Shown: one piece after another, positions 1 through 6,932 of the stretch
Layout: each line of letters starts with the position of its first letter
Position numbering within the stretch: the first letter of the stretch is position 1
NCBI GenBank assembly: GCA_024233835.1
Contig: JACKPC010000001.1
Span: 1,116,001 to 1,180,000 of the forward strand
Length of the DNA: 64,000 nucleotides
DNA from: Leptospiraceae bacterium
GTDB lineage: Bacteria; Spirochaetota; Leptospiria; Leptospirales; Leptospiraceae
Direction: 5' to 3'
Position numbers and translations under genes: made by a program
Notes under the pieces: model-generated
The model's input: the letters and a program-made list of their open reading frames with translations, nothing else
The model's database searches: none
Told to the model about the DNA's origin: nothing

Positions 1-234
1 CAGTATCAGGAAGATCTGATTGCTTCTCCTAAAGAAAGCGCAGTAGAACTCAAGCATGTAGCTCCTGAGCCCATACAGGATGTATATGAATCACAAAAAG
101 CCCGGGAAGAAAAACATCAGCCCAGGCACCAGGTGATAAGTGCAGAAGAAATCACCAACCTGATTCATATGCTGGTTCTTAGAACCCCTATGGAATGGAA
201 AGGAGAAGAACGATTGCTTGATATAAAAAGTTAA
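1..234 (+). CDS. 3' end of an unrecognised protein (partial)
   Basis: Frame 1 is open from the first base to a TAA at 232-234 and gives the last 77 residues of a protein whose start lies outside the window. The segment is hydrophilic and Glu/Lys/Gln-rich, ending in a short helix-like tail (LIHMLVLRTPMEWKG). I do not recognise a family. The next gene begins about 10 bases downstream on the same strand, so the two are probably co-transcribed. Confidence 0.6.
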   Translation, partial: QYQEDLIASPKESAVELKHVAPEPIQDVYESQKAREEKHQPRHQVISAEEITNLIHMLVLRTPMEWKGEERLLDIKS

Positions 235-244
235 GAGGTGGTTT

Positions 245-904
245 CTGATACTTTTAGGACTTATCATACAGGATGGATGGCTATATTTTTTAGGGTTTAT
301 ACTTACCCTTTTAATTCTGGCCGTACTCTGGATTCTCTATATCCAGTTTATAATTCCGTATTTAAAGCTTCGTTCCGCTGAAATTATTCCTCCTCCAGAA
401 AAAGGAGCTAGTTTTGAATTCGTAGTAAAAGAAACGGAAAGAATGAGTAATTTTGTTATAGGCAGAAAAGTGGGACATTTAGCAACCAAATGTGATGCCA
501 TCTCAGAAAACCATCTTGTCTTTCAATTTAAGCGAATGAGGGATTCGGAGGAATACGATATTCTGGTGAAGCGGGGCGGGGCTACCATGGTAAAACCACC
601 TCGCATGTCGGTTTATACAAAAATGGATTCCAACTTAAAATTAGAAAGCCATGAAGTTATCGGTAAGACTGCTGACTTCCGGATTTCAGATGGAATGATA
701 AAAGACCGGATGACAAGTTATATTGAAATTAAGCTTACCTCCCAATTTTTTGTAGATCACAAGGGAGCGGAAAGGATGAAGTTTATTTTTACCGTCAATC
801 GGATTCATCCGGGAATGCTCTTTAAGAATCCATCCAAACCCTATTTCTACAGCCTGGGTAAACCTAAAGGGGAAGAACAGGAAGATATTCCGGATGAGGA
901 TTAG
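245..904 (+). CDS. Membrane-anchored hypothetical protein, probable CTG start
   Basis: The first ATG of this frame is at 443, but the frame stays open upstream and encodes a clear transmembrane helix (about residues 12-39, core LGFILTLLILAVLWILYI) followed by a Pro-rich linker. A GAGG Shine-Dalgarno at 235-238 lies 6 bases before CTG at 245, so I place the start there (219 residues). The soluble part (after about residue 60) is beta-rich and resembles small cytoplasmic beta-barrel domains such as PilZ only in outline; no c-di-GMP-binding RxxxR motif is visible, so I assign no function. It follows the partial gene by 10 bases and faces the lipoprotein-like gene at 957-1457. Confidence 0.6.
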   Translation: MILLGLIIQDGWLYFLGFILTLLILAVLWILYIQFIIPYLKLRSAEIIPPPEKGASFEFVVKETERMSNFVIGRKVGHLATKCDAISENHLVFQFKRMRDSEEYDILVKRGGATMVKPPRMSVYTKMDSNLKLESHEVIGKTADFRISDGMIKDRMTSYIEIKLTSQFFVDHKGAERMKFIFTVNRIHPGMLFKNPSKPYFYSLGKPKGEEQEDIPDED

Positions 905-919
905 TTTTATTGGAAGCAA

Positions 920-939
920 GCGAGCCACCGATGGCTCGC
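920..939. terminator. Hairpin between convergent genes
   Basis: GCGAGCCA (920-927) and TGGCTCGC (932-939) form a perfect 8-bp stem with a 4-base loop, between the stops of the + gene ending at 904 and the - gene ending at 957. There is no strong T-tract on either side, so it may be a weak bidirectional terminator or only an RNA 3'-end stabiliser. Confidence 0.4.
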
Positions 940-956
940 ATACGATTTAACCCCTG

Positions 957-1457
957 TTATCTGGAATATTTAATTATCTCGTCGGTTTCTTCTGCATCCT
1001 CAGAAAGTCTGTCTGTTGTAAAGCTAAAACCTTCTTCAGGAATGATATTAAACATTACGGTATCGATTACATTCTGGTCATGAACAATATTTAAGCGGTA
1101 TTTCCCTTCTGCCAGATTCTCAAACTTTCCTTTCAGGTAGTTGGTATCTTTTTCTACAGATTTTGTTTTCACTTCTATCTCTACGAAACCGAGAGACTCT
1201 TTTTCGAGGGTGACAATAAAACTTTTTCCGGAACCCGGACTTCGATCGAACATATACATGAAGTGGATAGTATCTTTCGGGGAGAAAAAAAGATTCTCAC
1301 GGGTAACAGTATACTCTGTTACCACAAAAAGCTCTTTTTCGAGCAGATCGATTTCTCTTTCATCGCTGACATGCCATCCAAAATTTCCGGAGGGAACTCC
1401 ACAATGACTAAAAAGAAGTAGAAGGAAGAATACAAAAAAATAATTCAATATTTTCAT
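957..1457 (-). CDS. Putative exported lipoprotein, unknown function
   Basis: The 166-residue product begins with a short basic n-region, a strongly hydrophobic core (YFFVFFLLLLF) and Cys at about residue 19 in LFSHCG. This looks like a spirochaetal lipoprotein signal, although His at -1 is unusual. The mature part is predicted to be beta-rich (residues about 40-145, with alternating strands such as FIVTLEKESLGFVEIEV), followed by an acidic tail (SEDAEETDEI). No enzyme motif is seen. It lies downstream of the small membrane gene 1515-1709 on the same strand, separated by a terminator-like hairpin. Confidence 0.6.
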   Translation of the reverse strand: MKILNYFFVFFLLLLFSHCGVPSGNFGWHVSDEREIDLLEKELFVVTEYTVTRENLFFSPKDTIHFMYMFDRSPGSGKSFIVTLEKESLGFVEIEVKTKSVEKDTNYLKGKFENLAEGKYRLNIVHDQNVIDTVMFNIIPEEGFSFTTDRLSEDAEETDEIIKYSR

Positions 1458-1487
1458 CGTTTACCGGCTTACTAAATAATACTTCGG

Positions 1488-1519
1488 AAAAAAAAAGAAT
1501 TTCAGTAAGAAATCTTACT
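1488..1519 (-). terminator. Putative Rho-independent terminator of the 1515-1709 gene
   Basis: On the minus strand AGTAAG/CTTACT (1504-1509 with 1514-1519) forms a 6-bp stem with a 4-base loop overlapping the stop codon of the small membrane gene. A run of nine T follows (1488-1496), but 7 bases after the stem, so termination strength is uncertain. Confidence 0.35.
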
Positions 1520-1709
1520 CTTTTATAACCCTTCCCTTATCGGTAACATCAATTTCTCCGGGACGATGAGTTTCCGAAAAAGGATTCCTCTCTTCACCGG
1601 AACTCGTGTGAACATAAAAATTCGCATTTAGTTTCTTAAGCAGGTAACGACCCAGTAATTTCAGGCCAAAATAAAAAACTAAGAAAAATAGAATGATTTT
1701 GATAAGCAT
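1515..1709 (-). CDS. Small membrane-anchored protein
   Basis: This 64-residue protein has one N-terminal hydrophobic helix (residues 2-19, IKIILFFLVFYFGLKLLG) followed by a basic patch (RYLLKKLN) and a polar tail with PFSETHRPGEIDVTDKGRV. The layout, one anchor plus a short acidic cytoplasmic tail, resembles small DUF4834-like proteins, but this is only a resemblance. No catalytic residues are evident. The next minus-strand gene downstream is the lipoprotein-like 957-1457. Confidence 0.5.
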   Translation of the reverse strand: MLIKIILFFLVFYFGLKLLGRYLLKKLNANFYVHTSSGEERNPFSETHRPGEIDVTDKGRVIKE

Positions 1710-1719
1710 AATGACCCAG

Positions 1720-1746
1720 TCTATAATCGTTTAGACCAGAGGTCAA
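1720..1746 (-). promoter_or_regulatory. Possible sigma-70 promoter for the 1515-1709 gene
   Basis: On the minus strand TTGACC (1741-1746) and TATAGA (1720-1725) are separated by 15 bases, shorter than the optimal 17, just upstream of the ATG at 1709. The short spacing makes this tentative. Confidence 0.3.
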
Positions 1747-1907
1747 ATGCTTTTGGTAGAAAGAAAAGGAAGACCTCCTTTTTTCAGAGAAAAAAAACTT
1801 GATTCAAATTTTATATAGTATCTGGTTAGCCACTTATAAACCCCGATTGTTTGGAGCTTTATAAATAAAAGCCCTAACCACTAGTACCCAGAGCATACAC
1901 CTGAGAT

Positions 1908-2063
1908 ACAACTTTCAGGTTGCTGTAAAGGTCAGTATACTACCCGCTATACTATTCCAGTATACGTACAGGTAGGCGAAAAAGCTATAATTACGTATAC
2001 CGGCAGCTAATCCCGTACCTATACTTGACTGCCTGAGAACCTGAAAGGTATACTGTAGTTGTA
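1908..2063. repeat. Gene-free stretch rich in GTATAC palindromes and inverted repeats
   Basis: The interval 1710-2130 has no convincing gene. Within it GTATAC occurs four times (1935-1940, 1960-1965, 1995-2000, 2048-2053), and a 10-bp inverted repeat CTTTCAGGTT (1912-1921) / AACCTGAAAG (2038-2047) encloses most of them. Together these could fold into one large stem with branches. It could be a degenerate mobile-element end, a structured RNA or a protein-binding array; I cannot tell which. A promoter candidate for the neighbouring gene lies at 1720-1746. Confidence 0.4.
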
Positions 2064-2130
2064 AGCTTTTTGTAAAACCGGTGTTTTGGTTTATTTAATG
2101 AGCGAGTCAAAGCACCGAAGGATAGATTAT

Positions 2131-2253
2131 TTATTTTCTGTTTTTCAAAGACTCCGGATTTCTCCTGTCATGCCAGACAGCTACTATCGAAATCAGGGTT
2201 TCTTTGAGAACGTAGTAGAGGGAGAAAGGAAAACGCTTTAGTCTTGTTTTCAT
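2131..2253 (-). pseudogene. Truncated ParE/RelE-type toxin (C-terminal half)
   Basis: A 40-residue minus-strand reading from ATG at 2253 to TAA at 2131 matches the C-terminal strand pattern of ParE/RelE toxins: KRFPFSLYYVLKE, then ISIVAVWHDRRNP. The family is normally about 90-100 residues, so the N-terminal helices are missing. The space between this piece and the antitoxin gene (2254-2322) contains a direct-repeat sequence instead of toxin coding. It is the expected partner of the antitoxin at 2323-2577 and is most likely inactive. Confidence 0.6.
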
Positions 2254-2293
2254 TTTTCATGATAAACCCCCTGAAGACTCCCAGTTTTAAAAT

Positions 2294-2324
2294 GCTGAAA
2301 GCTGATCGCTGACGGCTGAAAGCT
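2294..2324. repeat. Direct repeat GCTGAAAGCT at toxin-antitoxin junction
   Basis: GCTGAAAGCT occurs at 2294-2303 and again at 2315-2324, overlapping the antitoxin stop codon. It sits where the N-terminal half of the toxin should be, so it may mark the event that destroyed the toxin gene. Confidence 0.45.
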
Positions 2325-2577
2325 AAACATGTAATGCCTCCAAATCTCTTTCTACTTCTTCCCTTGAAAAACCGGGATGCGGGTTTTCTTCCATACGCTT
2401 TAAGCGGATGGACAGATCATGTTCTCTGGACAGATCATGTTCTGTCCCTACAGCAGGGATGGTGATGTCCTCAAAAACTACAACGACGGTGTAAGTTCCC
2501 CCTTCTACAGCCTCTGGTAGCCTGGTGGTGAGGGTTCCATCCTCGGCGACTGTGGCTTCTACTTCGTAGTGTTGCAT
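2323..2577 (-). CDS. Antitoxin-like protein of a type II module
   Basis: The 84-residue acidic product starts with a short beta-hairpin segment (VEATVAEDGTLTTRLPEAV) of the kind found in DUF2281-like and related antitoxin N-termini. It ends with a charged helix (FSREEVERDLEALHV) typical of the toxin-binding arm. A near-perfect 18-bp tandem duplication in the middle produces EHDLSREHDLS. The stop lies in a direct repeat and only half of the cognate ParE/RelE toxin remains downstream, so the module is probably dead or the antitoxin is orphaned. Family assignment is by pattern and moderate. Confidence 0.55.
   Translation of the reverse strand: MQHYEVEATVAEDGTLTTRLPEAVEGGTYTVVVVFEDITIPAVGTEHDLSREHDLSIRLKRMEENPHPGFSREEVERDLEALHV
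2410..2445. repeat. 18-bp tandem duplication inside the antitoxin gene
   Basis: Two adjacent 18-base units (2410-2427 and 2428-2445) differ at one base. The duplication stays in frame and adds six residues (EHDLSR/EHDLSI). It could arise by replication slippage and vary between strains. Confidence 0.7.
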
Positions 2578-2670
2578 AACTATGCTCCTTTGTTGTTTAA
2601 CTACCCAGCGATTCTGCTTGACGGCATGGCCGAAGGAGAGAAATGCTTGGTTAGTTGGTGTTTACCAGAA

Positions 2671-2679
2671 TGTTATACT
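2671..2679 (+). promoter_or_regulatory. Putative extended -10 promoter for the XRE gene
   Basis: TGTTATACT (TGn plus TATACT at 2674-2679) is a good extended -10 element about 40 bases before the ATG at 2719. No well-spaced -35 is visible (TTGGTT at 2647-2652 is 21 bases away), which an extended -10 tolerates. Confidence 0.4.
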
Positions 2680-2718
2680 ATATCGCACAAGTCAATAAAA
2701 AAGCGAAAAAATATAATT

Positions 2719-3048
2719 ATGGATAAAGAAAAATACAAAGAGCTATTTACATACCTTGGCATGAAGCAGAAAGATTTTGCTCAAAAGTATGGTGTCCAAG
2801 CTTCCAATTTAAGTGATATTGTTAATGGTAGAGCTAAACATCTCCCAATCGATGTTATTCTTAAACTAAATGAAGAGCATGGGTTTAGTATTAAATGGCT
2901 AATACAGGGAACCGGACAAATGCTGGATGTGAAAAGCAGTAATTCTCTTAGTGAAGAAGAAGAAATCATCCTTAATGAAGTCCGAAAAGATCCGAAACTA
3001 TTGCGTATTTTAAAAGATTTGATTGTTTCCCTTAAAAAAAATCTGTAA
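2719..3048 (+). CDS. XRE-family HTH transcriptional regulator
   Basis: The 109-residue product has an N-terminal Cro/CI helix-turn-helix (about residues 8-62): LGMKQKDFAQKYGVQASNLS then DIVNGRAKHLP, followed by FSIKWLIQGTGQM, a signature of phage-repressor-like XRE proteins. The C-terminal tail is acidic then basic. The frame is open further upstream, but that part lacks domain character and would run through the promoter, so I use ATG 2719. The gene is directly upstream of and co-oriented with the type IIG restriction-modification gene, 90 bases apart. A role as controller (C-protein-like) of that enzyme is an inference from position. Confidence 0.75.
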   Translation: MDKEKYKELFTYLGMKQKDFAQKYGVQASNLSDIVNGRAKHLPIDVILKLNEEHGFSIKWLIQGTGQMLDVKSSNSLSEEEEIILNEVRKDPKLLRILKDLIVSLKKNL

Positions 3049-3108
3049 ATATCCTGCGTCATTTTTAGCAAAGCAAAGAAAGTAGAACAATTTTGTCTGT
3101 AGGATCGA

Positions 3109-3114
3109 TATAAT
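3109..3114 (+). promoter_or_regulatory. Consensus -10 hexamer upstream of the type IIG gene
   Basis: A perfect TATAAT lies 25 bases before the ATG at 3139, but the region 17 bases upstream (AACAAT, 3086-3091) is a poor -35. This is compatible with an activator-dependent promoter, possibly driven by the upstream XRE protein; no operator has been shown. Confidence 0.35.
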
Positions 3115-3138
3115 ACTTAAAGAAGTAAGAGAATATTC

Positions 3139-6117
3139 ATGAACAGAAATGACGGAAAAACAGTAATAGAACAAAAAGTAGAAGATTTTTATAAAAACCA
3201 ATCAGTATATTTGAGCAAAAAGTTTCAGGAAGCTGAAGCAAGATCAAGATTTATCGACCCGTTATTTGAAGCACTTGGTTGGAAGATGGATCAAACAGGG
3301 ATTCCTCACTCACAATGGGATGTTCATCGTGAGTTTACCCAAAAAGACAATTCCAGAACAAAGAAACCGGACTATGCATTTCGGATTAACGGCAAGGTAA
3401 AGTTCTTTACAGAAGCCAAGGCTCCCTGGGTTCCTCTGACCGACAAAGAACCTGTTTTTCAAGCTAAAAGATATGCTTATTCTACTTCAGGAAAAGCCCC
3501 TATTGTTATCCTTACAGACTTTGAAGAGTTTAGGGTTTTTAATGCCATAGAAAGACCTATATTCGATAATCCTTCACATGGAGTTATTAAAAAGTTAGAT
3601 CTACATTATGAGAAGTATATAGATAACTGGGACTTATTATATGATACTTTTTCTAAAGAAGCTGTATTAAATGGAAGTATTGAGAGTCTACAGGGGAAAA
3701 TTACTAAGAATACCAGAACTTTAGATAAAGAGTTTTTATCTGATTTGGTAGAGTGGAGAGAAAATGTAGCAAGAAATCTTGCGATACGAAATGAAAAATT
3801 AACTGTAGATGAAATCAATGAATGCGTGCAAAGAATCTTAGATAGATTAATCTTTATTAGAAACTTAGAGGATAGAGAAATCTTTCATGATACAATATTA
3901 GACTTAGCTTCTACAAAAGATGGTATCTATAAAAGACTCATTCCCAAGTTTCGAGAAATTGATAAACAATACAATGGTGAACTATTCAAAGAACATTTAA
4001 GTGAAAAGATTGTTATTGATGATAAAGTATTATACGATATTATAATAAACTTATACCCTTCTTATTCTCCTTTTCAATTTGATTTAATTGAACCGGAAAT
4101 CCTCGGACGGATTTATGAAAAGTTCCTTGGTTCAAAAATTCGCTTAACAGATAGCCACAGAGCAAAAGTAGAAGAAAAAGATGAAGTGCGTCACGCAGGT
4201 GGTGTTTACTATACTCCGGAATGGATTGTGAATCATATTGTTGAAAATACAGTTGGAAAGCTAATAGAGGGAAAATCTCCAGAAGAAATTTCGGGTGAAA
4301 AAAATAATAGTTTACCACTTTCCATATTAGATCCGGCCTGCGGCTCCGGTAGCTTTTTATTGGGAGCATATCAATATTTAATAGACTATCATAAGAAGTG
4401 GTATGCTGAAAATGCCGGAAAGTCCAAGAAATATGAAAAGGACTATTATAAAGCCCAGGATGGTGAAATTCGCCTAACGCTTTCCAAGAGAAAGTCTCTA
4501 TTGAAAAATCATATCTTTGGAGTGGATATTGATAGGGAAGCAACCGAAGTTGCTATCATGAGCCTTTGTTTAAAAATGCTCGAAGATGGAATCGATGAAC
4601 TTCAATTTGGTGAAAGAATTCTTCCCGATTTATCGGGTAATATCAAATGTGGAAATAGCCTGATCGATAGAGATGCACTGTTTCAACATAATATGTTCGG
4701 TAAAACCGGAATTCAAGCCTTTGACTGGAAAGATGAAGAGGATGGATTTGGAGAAATTTTTAAAACAAAAGGCGGCTTCGATGCGATTATCGGAAATCCT
4801 CCATATATAAGAATTCAAGAAATGCAAAAATGGGCAGAAACAGAGGTAAAGCTATATAAGGAAATATATGAATCAGGAAAGAAAGGTAACTTTGATATAT
4901 ACATTTTGTTTATAGAAAAATCCTTATATTTGATTAATTCAAAAGGTTTATGTGGTTTTATTCTCCCTCATAAATTTTTTAATGCTACGTACGGAACAAA
5001 ATTAAGAGAGATAATATCTTCAAATAAAAATTTAATTAAAATTATACATTTTGGAGATTTACAAATTTTTGATGGTCCCACTACTTATACTTGTCTTTTA
5101 TTTCTTTCTAAGGCTCCAATAGATTTTATTTCTGTAACTAAAATAAAATCTATAGAAGAATGGAGAAGAAATGGTTCTGCTGAAATTGGTACAATAAATT
5201 CGGAAGAGCTTTCTTCCGGTGAATGGATTTTTCAAGTCGGTGATAAAGCAAGTATTTACCAGAAGCTAGAGAAATGGCCAATAAAACTTTCAGAAATAGT
5301 TAATATTTTTGTAGGATTACAAACTGACGGCGATAGTATATTCATATTAGAAGAAATCAGTCAAGATCAAGATTCGGTTATCTGTAACTCAAAACAAACA
5401 GGGGAAGATCATATATTTGAACAAAATCATTTAAAATATCTTATAAAAGGTTCTTTAAATATTAAACCATATTCTTTAGTGGATGTTTCTAAAAGATTGA
5501 TTTTTCCATACTATACATCAGGAAATAAATCTCTACTCATAGACGTAAAAACATATAAAGAAAAATACCCTAAAACATGGAGTTACTTAGAGTTAAATAA
5601 AAAAACTCTATCCAAGAGAAATAAAGGAAATATGGGAAATGATTGGTATGGTTATGTTTATAGAAAAAATCATACAAAATTTGATCAAACAAAAATATTA
5701 GTACCTTCGATTGCCTCAAGAGCAAGTTTTGCTCTTGATAGAGAGGGGAAATATTATTTTGTTGGTTCTGGCGGAGGTGGTGGTGGCGGTTATGGAATCA
5801 CAATAAAAGAAGAATTTCAAATATCTTATGAATATTTATTAGGTTTATTAAATTCAAAACTATTAGATTCTTATTTACAATCTTATAGCAGTCCTTTCCG
5901 TGGTGGATACTTTGCATATAATCGCCAATATATCGAAAAACTTCCTATCTATATTCCCGACCCTGCTGACAGGGAAAAGTTTGCTATGTGCAAGCAGATT
6001 GAAGACTACGTAAAAACCATCCTACAATTGAAAGCAGAGGGCAAAGACAAAGACGCTTCCTTTCTCGAAAAGAAGATTGATAGTCTGGTTGAGAAGATTT
6101 ATGAAGTGGAGTTATAG
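3139..6117 (+). CDS. Type IIG restriction-modification enzyme (nuclease + N6-adenine methyltransferase)
   Basis: A 992-residue single-chain enzyme with the order expected for Eco57I-like type IIG systems. The N-terminal PD-(D/E)XK nuclease of HSDR_N type shows PD at residues 77-78 and EAK at 92-94, with a Gln/Tyr-rich helix after it. A helical connector carries HAGGVYYTPEWIVNHIV before methyltransferase motif I (DPACGSGSFLLGAY, about 398) and motif IV NPPY (about 553). The C-terminal third (600-980) is the target-recognition domain of the TaqI-like C-terminal type. Motifs for both cleavage and methylation are intact, so one gene could restrict and protect DNA. A stretch of seven Gly (about 880) sits inside the recognition domain. 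An XRE gene precedes it. Target sequence cannot be read from the protein. Confidence 0.9.
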   Translation: MNRNDGKTVIEQKVEDFYKNQSVYLSKKFQEAEARSRFIDPLFEALGWKMDQTGIPHSQWDVHREFTQKDNSRTKKPDYAFRINGKVKFFTEAKAPWVPLTDKEPVFQAKRYAYSTSGKAPIVILTDFEEFRVFNAIERPIFDNPSHGVIKKLDLHYEKYIDNWDLLYDTFSKEAVLNGSIESLQGKITKNTRTLDKEFLSDLVEWRENVARNLAIRNEKLTVDEINECVQRILDRLIFIRNLEDREIFHDTILDLASTKDGIYKRLIPKFREIDKQYNGELFKEHLSEKIVIDDKVLYDIIINLYPSYSPFQFDLIEPEILGRIYEKFLGSKIRLTDSHRAKVEEKDEVRHAGGVYYTPEWIVNHIVENTVGKLIEGKSPEEISGEKNNSLPLSILDPACGSGSFLLGAYQYLIDYHKKWYAENAGKSKKYEKDYYKAQDGEIRLTLSKRKSLLKNHIFGVDIDREATEVAIMSLCLKMLEDGIDELQFGERILPDLSGNIKCGNSLIDRDALFQHNMFGKTGIQAFDWKDEEDGFGEIFKTKGGFDAIIGNPPYIRIQEMQKWAETEVKLYKEIYESGKKGNFDIYILFIEKSLYLINSKGLCGFILPHKFFNATYGTKLREIISSNKNLIKIIHFGDLQIFDGPTTYTCLLFLSKAPIDFISVTKIKSIEEWRRNGSAEIGTINSEELSSGEWIFQVGDKASIYQKLEKWPIKLSEIVNIFVGLQTDGDSIFILEEISQDQDSVICNSKQTGEDHIFEQNHLKYLIKGSLNIKPYSLVDVSKRLIFPYYTSGNKSLLIDVKTYKEKYPKTWSYLELNKKTLSKRNKGNMGNDWYGYVYRKNHTKFDQTKILVPSIASRASFALDREGKYYFVGSGGGGGGGYGITIKEEFQISYEYLLGLLNSKLLDSYLQSYSSPFRGGYFAYNRQYIEKLPIYIPDPADREKFAMCKQIEDYVKTILQLKAEGKDKDASFLEKKIDSLVEKIYEVEL

Positions 6118-6152
6118 ATTTTACAAACTACATATATGATTAGTTGTTATTC

Positions 6153-6180
6153 TTGACAAGATTTTTAGGTAAAATACAAA
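6153..6180 (+). promoter_or_regulatory. Putative sigma-70 promoter for the DUF5131/TcmP pair
   Basis: A perfect TTGACA (6153-6158) is followed after 16 bases by TACAAA (6175-6180), 18 bases before the ATG at 6198. The strong -35 suggests that the three-Cys-motif operon has its own promoter, separate from the restriction gene. Confidence 0.45.
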
Positions 6181-6197
6181 GGCAGTAGGCTATAAAA

Positions 6198-6932
6198 ATG
6201 AGCAAATCTAAAATTGAATGGACTGAAGACACATGGAATCCAACAACTGGATGCAATAAAGTTTCTCCGGGATGCAAAAATTGTTATGCGGAAACAATGG
6301 CATTTCGTTTAAGAGCAATGGGGGTCAAGGGGTATGAAGATGGTTTTGATTTGACCCTGCATGAAAACCGAATTACACAGCCATTAAGAAAAAGAAAACC
6401 TACTACTTACTTTGTAAATTCAATGAGTGATCTATTTCATAAAAATGTTCCTTTTGAATTTTTAGATAAAGTATTCGAAACAATCGAAAATAGCGAGAAG
6501 CATAGGTTTCAAATTCTAACCAAACGACCGGAACGGATGGCTAAATATTTCTCGATAAGAACAATTCCGGATAATGTTTGGTTGGGAGTCAGTGTGGAGG
6601 ATAAAAAACATGGTTTACCAAGAATAGATATTCTCAGGGAACTAGGAGCCTCTATAAAATTTCTATCCTGCGAACCCCTTTTAGAAGATTTGGAAAAGAT
6701 TAATTTATCCGGTATCGATTGGGTAATTGTTGGTGGCGAATCCGGTCATAGAGCAAGACCCATGCAAAAAGAATGGGTAGAGAATATAAAAATGCAATGT
6801 GAAAGACAGGATGTTCCGTTCTTCTTTAAACAATGGGGACAATGGGGAAGTGATGGAATCCGCAGAAATAAAAAAGAAAACGGCAGAAAACTAAACGGAA
6901 AAATATTCAATGGAGTACCAATTGGAAAGTAG
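6198..6932 (+). CDS. DUF5131 / phage Gp37-Gp68 family three-Cys-motif protein
   Basis: The 244-residue protein carries the family signature at its N-terminus: IEWTEDTWNPTTGC followed by Cys19, Cys26 and Cys29 in TGCNKVSPGCKNCYAE (CX6CX2C). Such a cluster could bind a metal or Fe-S centre. Further conserved blocks are VNSMSDLFH, ILTKRPER, NVWLGVSVED, LSCEPLLE, WVIVGGESG and FFFKQWG. The family is annotated as radical-SAM-like in some databases, but the biochemical activity is unknown to me. It overlaps the start of the TcmP gene by 23 bases, which indicates translational coupling and a joint function. The length is full for the family and all three Cys are present. Confidence 0.88.
   Translation: MSKSKIEWTEDTWNPTTGCNKVSPGCKNCYAETMAFRLRAMGVKGYEDGFDLTLHENRITQPLRKRKPTTYFVNSMSDLFHKNVPFEFLDKVFETIENSEKHRFQILTKRPERMAKYFSIRTIPDNVWLGVSVEDKKHGLPRIDILRELGASIKFLSCEPLLEDLEKINLSGIDWVIVGGESGHRARPMQKEWVENIKMQCERQDVPFFFKQWGQWGSDGIRRNKKENGRKLNGKIFNGVPIGK

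Noticed and set aside
2569..2718. N-terminal extension of the XRE protein to 2569
   Set aside because: It overlaps the promoter-like -10 and the divergent antitoxin start and has no domain character; ATG 2719 gives a normal HTH protein.
5766..5800. Seven-Gly run as a frameshift or assembly error
   Set aside because: The codons are mixed (GGC, GGA, GGT) and the reading frame continues into conserved recognition-domain sequence, so it reads as real coding sequence.
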